Positions 1 to 6,482 of a stretch of DNA of 11,515 nt are shown here, piece after piece. Position 1 is the first letter of the stretch, and each line of letters opens with the position of its first letter. Where the stretch lies: the NCBI GenBank assembly GCA_910579325.1, contig CAJTTU010000081.1:4347-15861 (forward strand). Direction: 5' to 3'. The stretch comes from an uncultured Lachnospiraceae bacterium (lineage in GTDB: Bacteria; Bacillota; Clostridia; Lachnospirales; Lachnospiraceae). The notes below the pieces were generated by a model, which was not told where the DNA came from, ran no database searches, and saw nothing but the letters and a program-made list of their open reading frames with translations. Both the position numbers and the translations under genes were made by a program.

Positions 1-2
1 CT

Positions 3-344
3 GACGCCGTTATAGAGGCCGGAAAATTTGTCCATTTTCACTATGATGCCAACTGGGATGATTTTCTGGATTTCTTCACCTATTTTCCAAAAAACTGCTG
101 CGTTTTTGACAGCGACGGCGCCACCGATATCCACAAGGTCGGCAGGATCCTTGGCGATCGTATGTCCATTATGGGCAACATCACTGCGTCCATGCTGGCG
201 CTGGGTACGCCTGAGGAGGTCCATGACGAGGTGATGCGCCAGCGGGAGGAATTTGGCGACGGATATATGATTACTTCGGCCTGCACACTGCCCTCCAACT
301 GCAAACCTGAAAATCTGAAAGCGATGGTGGCGGCATGCAGATGA
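3..344 (+). CDS. Uroporphyrinogen decarboxylase (URO-D) family methyltransferase, C-terminal part (5' end outside window)
   Basis: The reading frame is open from the first bases of the window and ends at TGA 342-344, giving the last 113 residues of a larger protein (family members are usually 330-400 aa). The visible part carries HFHYDANW near the start, then DSDGATDIHKVGRILGDR, the strongly conserved type 'MGNI.ASMLALGTPEEV', and the closing 'SACTLP...KPENLKAMV'. This is the C-terminal half of the TIM barrel of the MtaA/CmuA-like branch of the URO-D superfamily, whose members move methyl groups to or from corrinoid proteins or coenzymes rather than make heme. The Cys in SACTLP lies where MtaA-type enzymes have a zinc-ligand cysteine (family knowledge, position inferred). 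A transporter and a CobW-type GTPase follow at short distance, which fits a methyltransferase operon better than heme synthesis. The substrate cannot be told from this fragment. Confidence 0.85.
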   Translation, partial: DAVIEAGKFVHFHYDANWDDFLDFFTYFPKNCCVFDSDGATDIHKVGRILGDRMSIMGNITASMLALGTPEEVHDEVMRQREEFGDGYMITSACTLPSNCKPENLKAMVAACR

Positions 345-404
345 GGCCGTCCCATGTAATAAAGAAAAACAAACGGAAAACAAGATAAAGAGAGGAGAAG
401 AAAA

Positions 405-1775
405 ATGCTGAATGTAATCATTACCCTGGCCGTGCTTGTGATCCTGATTGTGGCAATCATTAAAAATTATAATGTATCCGCTGTCATGATTTTTATGAGC
501 ATCGTTGTCCTCACCGCATTTTCTTTTATCACCGGTACCAGCCTTGCAGGAGAAAAGACCACAGGAAATCTGTTCCTGGATGTTTATGAGGCTTTCCAGT
601 CTACGATGGCCACGCAGATGGGCAAAAACATACTTACCATGATTTCCATTCTGGGCTACATTTCCTTTATGAACTATCTGAAAGCTACGGAAGCTTTTGC
701 TTTCGTTGCGGCCGGTCCTTTGCGCAAGCTGAACAAGCCCTATCTGCTGGGTGCGATCACGATTGTGGTGGGTATTATTTTGAAATTGGCCCTTACCAGC
801 CCCAGCGGGCTGATAGCCCTTTTCATCGCCACCCTGTATCCGATTCTCAGGGCCTGTAAGGTACCCAAGGCTTCCATTGCCACCGCTTTTGTCCTGGCTA
901 TCAGCCCTATTTTCGCCGCCGGCGACATCAATCTGGTTATGGCCATGGGGTTTGCGGGGATCGATGATCCGGATATGGTAGGCATTTTTGTCCATTACGG
1001 CGTGCCGGCGACGCTTTTTTCCCTGGTCGGCGTTCTCCCCGTATATATGGTTTCCGCAAACTATTTTGACAAAAAGGCCGCGGTTGCTGACGATGAAGAG
1101 ATCATTCGCGCCGCCTCCTTCAAAGAAATCGGCGTGCCTGGCATCTATGCGCTTTTGCCCGCCCTGCCCATTCTGGTGGCGGTTCTTTTCTCCGGCGTGG
1201 TATCTTTCACCCCGAATATCTCCTATGTGGCTGCGATCTGGCTTGCGCTGACTATCTCCATGGTTGTCCGGCTGATCCATATCAAATCCCTGCGCAAGCT
1301 TTTTGACGAGCTAAATGAGTTCTATAAGGGATGCGGCAAGTATCTGGCTGCGGGAGCCTGGATCGTGATCGGTGCGCAGATGATCAGCGTTGTTCTGGAC
1401 AGCCTCGGCGGCATGGGCACTCTTGTAACCAGTATTATGGGCATTGTGGGCGACAGCTATATCGTATTCTCACTGCTCATCGGCCTGTTTATGTTCCTGC
1501 TCTGTGCTGTCACCGGCCCCACTGCCGCCGGCGCCGCCCTCTGCCCCCTGATCGCTTCCTATTGCTCTGCCACCGGACATGACCTGACCGGCATGGTACA
1601 GGTGGCTATGATGTGTGCGGGATGGGGCTTTGCCTGTTATCCGATCTCTATCGGCATCATTCTTTTAAGCGACCACGCCGACACGCCGATCCCTACCCTG
1701 ATCCGCAGGAATGTGGTTCCGGCCGCCGCCGGCGCCCTGGCCTGCGTTATCGGCGGAATGATTTTCTTTGGCTGA
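405..1775 (+). CDS. DcuC-family (C4-dicarboxylate uptake C type) membrane carrier
   Basis: This 456-residue, very hydrophobic protein has about 11-13 predicted membrane segments and no soluble domain. Length (E. coli DcuC is about 460 aa) and pattern match the DcuC/anaerobic C4-dicarboxylate carrier family. Recognisable stretches are the TSPSGLIALFIATLYPIL segment (from residue 131), the AISPIFAAGDINLVMA segment, CAVTGPTAAGAALCPL (from residue 367) and the C-terminal ISIGIILLSDHADTPIPT. DcuC proteins exchange or export succinate, fumarate and similar acids in anaerobes; distant members carry other carboxylates, so the real substrate is open. The start is supported by AGGAG at 393-397, 7 nt before ATG 405. 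The gene lies 60 nt after the URO-D gene and 25 nt before the GTPase, so all three are probably co-transcribed, and the carrier may import the substrate of the methyltransferase (inference). Confidence 0.82.
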   Translation: MLNVIITLAVLVILIVAIIKNYNVSAVMIFMSIVVLTAFSFITGTSLAGEKTTGNLFLDVYEAFQSTMATQMGKNILTMISILGYISFMNYLKATEAFAFVAAGPLRKLNKPYLLGAITIVVGIILKLALTSPSGLIALFIATLYPILRACKVPKASIATAFVLAISPIFAAGDINLVMAMGFAGIDDPDMVGIFVHYGVPATLFSLVGVLPVYMVSANYFDKKAAVADDEEIIRAASFKEIGVPGIYALLPALPILVAVLFSGVVSFTPNISYVAAIWLALTISMVVRLIHIKSLRKLFDELNEFYKGCGKYLAAGAWIVIGAQMISVVLDSLGGMGTLVTSIMGIVGDSYIVFSLLIGLFMFLLCAVTGPTAAGAALCPLIASYCSATGHDLTGMVQVAMMCAGWGFACYPISIGIILLSDHADTPIPTLIRRNVVPAAAGALACVIGGMIFFG

Positions 1776-1800
1776 CAGTGTTTTATGCGGAAAGGATTGC

Positions 1801-2715
1801 ATGATTAAGATTGATATCATATCAGGTTTTCTGGGCGCGGGGAAAACCACATTTATCAATAAAATCATCCGGGAGGAGGGGGCAAAAGGCACGGTGCTGA
1901 TCGAAAACGAGTTTGGCGAGATTCATGTGGACGCTGCGCTTCTGGGCGGCAAACTCCGGATAATGGAAATCAGTGCCGGGTGCCTGTGCTGCACGCTGCA
2001 GGGCGATTTTATCGCCGGCCTGCAGCGGGCGGCGGCTGAGTACCGGCCGGAACGGATTCTGGTGGAGCCCAGCGGAGCTGCCAGCCTGCCGGAGGTTTAT
2101 TCGGCTTGTGGCCGTGCCCTGGCAGGAACCGGCGCCTGCATTCGAAGCGTGATTACAATCGTCAGCGCTGAGGCCCTGCCGGCTCTGTATGATGCGGGCG
2201 GCGCCCTTTACCGCAGCCAGATAGCGGATGCGTCGTACATTCTGATGAGCGGGGCTGAAAATGTGAAGGAAGAGGATCTGCGGGAATGCAGGGCGATTCT
2301 TGCGAAGCTTAATCCCGTTGCGCCGGTATGCTGGGAAGGCTGGGGCGGGCTTCGGGCGGCGGATGTGCTGGACGAGGCGGCGGAATATCACGGGATCCTC
2401 GCCGCGGCGCGAAAGGCAAGGCTGCGGGTCGGAAACCGCCTTTGCGCCGTGAATTTCACACCGGATCGTACTGCCGATGATCCGTGGCTGGACGGGCTTT
2501 GCGCGGCGCTGGAGAGCGGATCGTATGGCCGGATACTGCGGGTCAAAGGGTTTATGGGGCATCAGGTCGGAAAAACCATTATTTTAGAATACGCGCCGGG
2601 ACGCGGCGTCAGATGGGATTACGCCGATACCCAAACAATTGCGGCTCCCAAACTCTGTGTAATCGGAACCGGGCTTGACCGGCAGCGGCTGGCAGCGCTG
2701 TTTTGCCGGGAATAG
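1801..2715 (+). CDS. CobW/HypB/UreG (G3E) family P-loop GTPase
   Basis: A 304-residue protein of the G3E class, whose members are metal or cofactor chaperones. Visible motifs are the Walker A GFLGAGKTT (residues 9-17), the switch sequence ENEFGE (35-40), the family's metal-binding CLCC (61-64) and the Walker B/G3 region ILVEPSG (86-92). The C-terminal CobW-type domain contains 'ILRVKGFM' and ends in 'VIGTGLD'. At the position of the G4 guanine-specificity motif (NKxD), after 'QIADASYILM', it has SGAE (150-153), so base recognition may be altered. ATG 1801 is chosen because GGAAAGGA (1789-1796) sits just before it and the P-loop then starts normally at residue 9; a TTG at 1768 would overlap the upstream gene and add 11 unsupported residues. 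Related GTPases lie beside corrinoid methyltransferase genes in anaerobes, so a role in maturing or reactivating the neighbouring enzyme is plausible but not shown. Confidence 0.87.
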   Translation: MIKIDIISGFLGAGKTTFINKIIREEGAKGTVLIENEFGEIHVDAALLGGKLRIMEISAGCLCCTLQGDFIAGLQRAAAEYRPERILVEPSGAASLPEVYSACGRALAGTGACIRSVITIVSAEALPALYDAGGALYRSQIADASYILMSGAENVKEEDLRECRAILAKLNPVAPVCWEGWGGLRAADVLDEAAEYHGILAAARKARLRVGNRLCAVNFTPDRTADDPWLDGLCAALESGSYGRILRVKGFMGHQVGKTIILEYAPGRGVRWDYADTQTIAAPKLCVIGTGLDRQRLAALFCRE

Positions 2716-2914
2716 CCATGCAAAGCAACGGCCAGGCAACTGCGAGAAAGCGCCACCTCTTAAGCGCCCGTTCATCCATAAAATATCCACCTCCGACTGC
2801 CAGATTATTCGGTGATTCGATACGGTTTATTTTATCACAGGCACATCGGTTATTCCACAGCATTTTCCGCCGGATTTCCATCGAATTTTTTATTCAAATT
2901 TTCCATTCGGATAC
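2716..2914. other. Intergenic stretch after the CobW-like gene, no convincing gene
   Basis: Between the stop of the GTPase gene and the promoter at 2915 I see no clear rho-independent terminator and no convincing + strand gene. The only oddity is a minus-strand ORF start (ATG at 2779-2777) with a Shine-Dalgarno-like GGAGG, described among the findings. The part from about 2810 to 2910 is AT-rich, as expected upstream of a promoter. Confidence 0.5.
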
Positions 2915-2943
2915 TTGCCATTCCGCCGTTCTGTTGGTATAAT
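2915..2943 (+). promoter_or_regulatory. Sigma-70/A-type promoter for the chemoreceptor gene
   Basis: TTGCCA (2915-2920) and a perfect TATAAT (2938-2943) are separated by exactly 17 bases. Transcription would start near 2950, giving a leader of about 175 nt before the chemoreceptor start. This is one of the two best promoters in the window. Confidence 0.75.
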
Positions 2944-2989
2944 GGCAATAGTTTTGGGCTGATTTTCCAATTACAAAATGAAAAAATTT

Positions 2990-3112
2990 TCCGGGAGGAG
3001 GGGAGATGGCCTGTTCAGGCTTTTGCTCCGTCCGCCCGGATGACGCGGCAGATAACGTCAGAAGGGGAGAAGTACTTTTAAATCTACCCCGATGGCGTGT
3101 TTTGCCGCGTCA
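2990..3112 (+). promoter_or_regulatory. Structured leader RNA in front of the chemoreceptor gene, class unknown
   Basis: Two stem systems stand side by side. The first is closed by TCCGGG (2990-2995) with CCCGGA (3035-3040), with GGAG (2997-3000)/CTCC (3026-3029) inside it and a small hairpin GCCT-GTTC-AGGC (3009-3020). The second starts at the very next base: TGACGCGGCA (3041-3050) pairs perfectly with TGCCGCGTCA (3103-3112). Nested inside are ACGTC (3055-3059)/GGCGT (3094-3098) and GGGG (3064-3067)/CCCC (3087-3090). The outer stem ends at the ribosome site of the downstream gene. I tried to match known riboswitches (c-di-GMP-I and II, SAM, TPP, cobalamin, fluoride, ZTP) by their conserved cores and found none. 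The pairings are seen by eye; folding energy and covariation are untested. Confidence 0.5.
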
Positions 3113-3126
3113 GGAAAGAGGGAAAT

Positions 3127-5133
3127 ATGAAACAGAAAAGAGAAAAAACCGCCGGGGCAGGCGCTGCCAGGCGGGGCTTTGGAATCACGGGGAAGCTGGT
3201 ATCGGCTATCGTGGCAAGCGTTGTGATTGCCGTGGCGATTCTGTTTGCCGTGGTCTATTTCCAGATGTCCCATGCGCTGCTGGACAAAAGTGAGGACCTG
3301 CTGCAGACGACGACGAACCGGACGATTCAGGAGACCAGAGCCTGGATCAACGGTACGCTGACCATGCTTGAGACCCAGCGTGACACCATCGAGTATGAGG
3401 ACATGGATGTCCCTGCGATGACGGATTATATTAAACATACCGCAGGCCAGAATGAAGCCTATCCTGCCGGGTTGTATGTGGCGCTGACTGACGGGTCTCT
3501 TTATCATGCCTCTTTTGTGCCGGGGCCGGATTTTGACGCCACCACAAAGAGCTGGTACCAGGACGGTTTACAGTCGGAAGCCTTTTTACTGGGAGACGTA
3601 TATTTTGACGAGGACAGCCAGTCCTATGTGGTGGGCGCTTCCGGCGTGCTGAAAAGCCGGGACGGCCAGGTGCGGGGCGTCGCGGCGGCGGATGTGTACC
3701 TGGATTCCATATCCAAGATTGTCAGTGAAGTCCGGATCGAGGATACGGGCGGTATCTTCCTGGTAGATACCCGGACGGATACGATTATCGGGCACCAGGA
3801 CAGTGAGATCACAGGGCAGAGCCTTAGCGCGCTCACCGAGGGCATGTATGCCTATGCCGGCCAGCAGATCCGCGAAGGGAAGACGGGGCTGTCTCTTTTT
3901 GAGGATACATATATTCAGGTGGAAAATGTTCCGGGCAGTGACTGGACGGCGGTGGCCTATGTGTCCCGGGGAGAGGTTCTGCGGGAGCTGAGCCAGCTGA
4001 CTGCCAGTATGACGGCGGTGGCAGCCCTGGCCGTGCTGATTTTGATCCTTCTGGTGGTGGTTCAGGTCCGCCGGGTGATCGGCCGCCCGGTAAAGGAACT
4101 GAGCATGGCGGCTACCCGGATCGCGGAAGGGGAGCTGGATCAGTCGATTCATTATCAGTCCAGGGATGAGCTGGGCGTGCTGGCCTATGATTTTAATCAG
4201 GTGACTCTCCGGCTCAGAGATTATGTGGCTTATATTAACGAAATTTCGGAGACGCTTAAAGAGATTGCCGCAGGGAATCTGACGTTTACGTTGGAATACG
4301 AGTATACCGGCGAATTTGAGAAAATCAAGAAAGCGTTGGATGAGATTTCCTATGCGCTGAACAATACGATGGGGCAGCTGCAGACCGCTTCCAAGGATGT
4401 GGCCGCAGGCGCGGAGCAGGTATCGAACGGAGCGACATCGCTGTCTCAGGGCTCCGTGGAACAGGCGGCCGAGGTGGAGAACCTGGCCGGGCATATCAGC
4501 TCAGTGTCCGACAGTGTGCATAAGATTGCCAAGGGCGCTCAGGAGGTCAGCCGGATCTCGAAAAAGGTGAAGGGCGGCTTGTTGTCCAGCAATGAAAAGA
4601 TGCGGAATATGACGACGGTGATTCAGCGGATCAGCGATAAATCCGCCGAGATCCATAAAATCGTAAAAACCATTGAGGATATTGCCTTCCAGACCAATAT
4701 CCTGGCGCTGAACGCGGCTGTGGAAGCCGCCAGGGCGGGAGATGCCGGAAAGGGTTTCGCGGTGGTGGCCGACGAGGTGCGCGCATTGGCAGGCAAATCT
4801 TCCGAAGCGGCTCAGGAGACTACGGTTCTGCTGGGAGAGACGGTGGATTCCATGGAAGAAGGGGTGCGCTCCGCCCAGGATACGGCGGATTCCATCTTAA
4901 AGGTTGTGGATCAGGCAGACGAGATGGGTCAGCTGATCGACAGCATCGCGGAATACACCAAACAGCAGGATGAGAACGCGACCGAGATTACCAATGGGAT
5001 CGACCAGATTGCCACCGTTGTCCAGTCCAATGCGGCCACGGCAGAGCAAAGTGCCGCCGCCAGCGAGGAGCTGTCCGGTCAGGCGGCGGTGCTGCGGGAG
5101 CTGGTGACGAAGTTCCGCCTGAAGGAGCAGTGA
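3127..5133 (+). CDS. Methyl-accepting chemotaxis protein with dCache-type sensor
   Basis: A 668-residue transmembrane chemoreceptor. A basic N-terminus is followed by TM1 (about residues 20-42), an extracellular sensor of about 245 residues with dCache_1 character (SWY at 142-144, 'GDVYFDEDSQSYVVGASG', D189 in AAADVYL), TM2 (about 291-314), a HAMP domain (315-370), a linker, and the cytoplasmic signalling coiled coil with the highly conserved tip IEDIAFQTNILALNAAVEAARAG (around 517-538). No CheR-binding pentapeptide is seen at the C-terminus. The K-S-W-Y and D189 pattern resembles the amino-acid-binding dCache motif, but Lys stands where Arg is usual, so the ligand is uncertain. ATG 3127 is preferred because AGGAAAGAGGG precedes it; a GTG at 3097 would lie inside the leader stem. 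The gene has its own promoter and structured leader. CheA/CheW partners are not in the window. Confidence 0.93.
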   Translation: MKQKREKTAGAGAARRGFGITGKLVSAIVASVVIAVAILFAVVYFQMSHALLDKSEDLLQTTTNRTIQETRAWINGTLTMLETQRDTIEYEDMDVPAMTDYIKHTAGQNEAYPAGLYVALTDGSLYHASFVPGPDFDATTKSWYQDGLQSEAFLLGDVYFDEDSQSYVVGASGVLKSRDGQVRGVAAADVYLDSISKIVSEVRIEDTGGIFLVDTRTDTIIGHQDSEITGQSLSALTEGMYAYAGQQIREGKTGLSLFEDTYIQVENVPGSDWTAVAYVSRGEVLRELSQLTASMTAVAALAVLILILLVVVQVRRVIGRPVKELSMAATRIAEGELDQSIHYQSRDELGVLAYDFNQVTLRLRDYVAYINEISETLKEIAAGNLTFTLEYEYTGEFEKIKKALDEISYALNNTMGQLQTASKDVAAGAEQVSNGATSLSQGSVEQAAEVENLAGHISSVSDSVHKIAKGAQEVSRISKKVKGGLLSSNEKMRNMTTVIQRISDKSAEIHKIVKTIEDIAFQTNILALNAAVEAARAGDAGKGFAVVADEVRALAGKSSEAAQETTVLLGETVDSMEEGVRSAQDTADSILKVVDQADEMGQLIDSIAEYTKQQDENATEITNGIDQIATVVQSNAATAEQSAAASEELSGQAAVLRELVTKFRLKEQ

Positions 5134-5209
5134 TTAAAAGGAATTGTGATATAAAAAAGAACGTTTCTGCTATCGGGCGCATATGATATTCTGAAGAAAA
5201 AGAGATTTG

Positions 5210-5731
5210 GTGACTGAGCGGATGGCGACAGATCAGCAGATTACACCCAGAACGATTTTTACGGATATTTTAGAGGACGACCGTTATCAGGCGCTTGCAT
5301 GGGTGACTGGCGACAGCGCCCATGCAGCCCTGAGCGGTCTGGTAAAGTTTTTCGGCACGCCTTATGCCGGCGTGCTGGTAGAGGCGGAAATTTTTAACCT
5401 GCCTTACAGCGGCGATCCCTGCGCGGCGAATTTTTATGGTTTTCATATCCACGAATATGGAGAATGCTCCGGCCCTGCGGGCATGTCTTTTGCCGATGCC
5501 GGAGGGCATTATAATCCGGGCGGGTGTCCTCATCCCGGCCATGCGGGGGATTTTCCGCCGCTGATGAGCGATCACGGCTATGCCTGGATTTCCTTTTATG
5601 ACAAGCGGTTCCGAATCGAGGATATCATAGGAAAATCGGTGATTATACATGATATGCCTGACGATTTCAGTTCCCAGCCTTCCGGGAATTCAGGGGCGAG
5701 AATCGGCTGCGGCGTGATTCGGGCGGTTTAA
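5210..5731 (+). CDS. Copper/zinc superoxide dismutase family protein
   Basis: A 173-residue protein with the CuZn-SOD beta-barrel pattern; the enzyme turns superoxide into oxygen and peroxide. Numbered from GTG 5210, the copper ligands are H79 and H81 (GFHIHEYGEC), the bridging H100 (AGGHYNPGGC) and H147 (SVIIHDMPDDF). The zinc ligands are H100, H108, H111 and D114 (CPHPGHAGD). Active-site R164 and the disulfide pair C86/C167 also fit (GNSGARIGCGVI). All catalytic residues are therefore present, though the zinc loop is about six residues shorter between the second and third ligands than in the bovine enzyme. No signal peptide or lipobox is visible, so it is probably cytoplasmic, unlike most proteobacterial SodC. 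The start is unsure: TTG 5207, GTG 5210 (weak AAAGAGA before it) or ATG 5222; homology begins only around residue 28. It lies 76 nt after the chemoreceptor, with no clear terminator between them. Confidence 0.88.
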   Translation: MTERMATDQQITPRTIFTDILEDDRYQALAWVTGDSAHAALSGLVKFFGTPYAGVLVEAEIFNLPYSGDPCAANFYGFHIHEYGECSGPAGMSFADAGGHYNPGGCPHPGHAGDFPPLMSDHGYAWISFYDKRFRIEDIIGKSVIIHDMPDDFSSQPSGNSGARIGCGVIRAV

Positions 5732-5813
5732 TCGGGCACAATGCGTCATTAATGTTAGATATGCTTTCGGTGTGGCGCGTTTCATTTAGGATGTTTTGCA
5801 ATGGAATTTTTTA

Positions 5814-5858
5814 TGGAATCCGGCGGAATGCGCAGATTGTGTATTTTGCCGGATTTTA
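5814..5858 (+). terminator. Possible rho-independent terminator or hairpin after the SOD gene
   Basis: AATCCGGC (5817-5824) and GCCGGATT (5848-5855) form a perfect 8-bp inverted repeat, extendable by wobble and one A-T pair to 5814-5858, and followed by a T/A-rich run. The 23-nt loop is long for a terminator and the T-run is interrupted, so this is tentative. Confidence 0.35.
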
Positions 5859-5894
5859 TAATTTATATTTCATAATTTATTTAGATTTTAATGA

Positions 5895-5923
5895 TTGACG
5901 GGGAATTTATTTTGCCCTATAAT
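5895..5923 (+). promoter_or_regulatory. Sigma-70/A promoter of the marR-efflux operon
   Basis: TTGACG (5895-5900) and a perfect TATAAT (5918-5923) are 17 bases apart, an almost ideal housekeeping promoter. Transcription would start near 5930, about 64 nt before the MarR start codon. Its -10 end overlaps the palindrome at 5921-5939, which suggests strong expression that is blocked by a repressor. Confidence 0.8.
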
Positions 5924-5939
5924 CTAATCCAGTTAGATT
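5921..5939. promoter_or_regulatory. Candidate MarR operator (palindrome over the transcription start)
   Basis: AATCTAA (5921-5927) and TTAGATT (5933-5939) form a perfect 7-bp inverted repeat with a 5-base spacer. It covers the last three bases of the -10 box and the expected start site. Size, AT-rich arms and position match operators of autoregulating MarR repressors; binding itself is inferred. Confidence 0.6.
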
Positions 5940-5993
5940 TTGCAAAAATCAGCTATGCCGGCAGACATGCCTGTTTTGTTGGGAGGTGGTCAG

Positions 5994-6428
5994 ATGGCGA
6001 CGAGGGCACAGATTGAGATGGTGGTGGAGCGGATGAAACAAGCCCATCCTGCTCACTTTTTTAAATGTGTAGATGAAATGCAGGTCGGGATCGGCGCGGC
6101 TCTTCAGCTGCTTTATGAGTTGGAGGAGGAGGTGACCGCAGGCCGGATCAGCGATGAGCTTAAGGTGAGTACTGCAAGGGTAGCGGTATTGATCAGAAAA
6201 ATGGTGTCTAAGGGTTTGGTTACAAAAGAACAGAGCGCCAGAGATGCCCGCGTCACGATCGTCAGGCTGACTGATTTCGGAACGCGGACAGTTGAAGAAG
6301 TCTGGGAGGAAATATGCCGGAAAATCGGGACTGTCATCGATACGGTGGGTGAGGAACGGCTGCTGACGTTTATTTCCATAGCCGAGGAGATCAAAAATTC
6401 GGTGTCTCCGCCGGAATTTCATTTTTAA
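5994..6428 (+). CDS. MarR-family winged-helix transcriptional regulator
   Basis: A 144-residue protein with an N-terminal dimerisation helix region, a central winged helix-turn-helix (ISDELKVSTARVAVLIRKMVSKGLV, about residues 46-70), the wing with the family's basic-acidic DARVTIVRLTDFG (about 77-89), and C-terminal helices that complete the dimer. MarR proteins are dimers that repress nearby genes and leave DNA when they bind small phenolic or toxic compounds or are oxidised. ATG 5994 is supported by GGGAGGTG (5981-5988, about 7 nt spacing); an upstream TTG at 5940 lies inside the operator region and has no ribosome site. It is the first gene of an apparent operon with the adaptor and the RND permease, so it most likely controls the pump and itself through the palindrome in its promoter. 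Confidence 0.9.
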   Translation: MATRAQIEMVVERMKQAHPAHFFKCVDEMQVGIGAALQLLYELEEEVTAGRISDELKVSTARVAVLIRKMVSKGLVTKEQSARDARVTIVRLTDFGTRTVEEVWEEICRKIGTVIDTVGEERLLTFISIAEEIKNSVSPPEFHF

Positions 6429-6463
6429 AGACATAATCTAGAAACCTGTACTTATATGATCAG

Positions 6464-6472
6464 AAGGAGTGA
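6464..6472 (+). promoter_or_regulatory. Ribosome site before the adaptor, with an intervening AUG-GCU-UAA
   Basis: AAGGAGTGA at 6464-6472 is the only strong Shine-Dalgarno before the adaptor. It lies after ATG 6456 and about 13 nt before ATG 6483, so it rules out 6456 and selects 6483. Between the two sits ATG GCT TAA (6472-6480) in another frame, a two-codon ORF ending 2 nt before the real start. Confidence 0.6.
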
Positions 6473-6482
6473 TGGCTTAAAC

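Noticed and set aside
1768..1800. Earlier TTG start for the CobW-like GTPase
   Set aside because: It overlaps the upstream stop codon, adds residues not seen in the family and has no ribosome site; ATG 1801 does.
1822..2562. 246-residue ORF on the minus strand, antisense to the GTPase
   Set aside because: The + strand frame has every G3E motif; the antisense product is Arg/Gln/Ser-rich with no family signature.
2950..3126. Known riboswitch (c-di-GMP, SAM, TPP, cobalamin, fluoride, ZTP) in the chemoreceptor leader
   Set aside because: None of the conserved core sequences of these classes could be found by eye; kept only as an unclassified structured leader.
3586..4494. 302-residue ORF on the minus strand, antisense to the chemoreceptor
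   Set aside because: It lies fully inside a gene with clear domains, has no recognisable motifs or ribosome site, and is explained by codon bias of the + strand gene.
5940..5993. Earlier TTG start for the MarR gene
   Set aside because: It begins next to the operator and transcription start with no ribosome site; GGGAGGTG points to ATG 5994.
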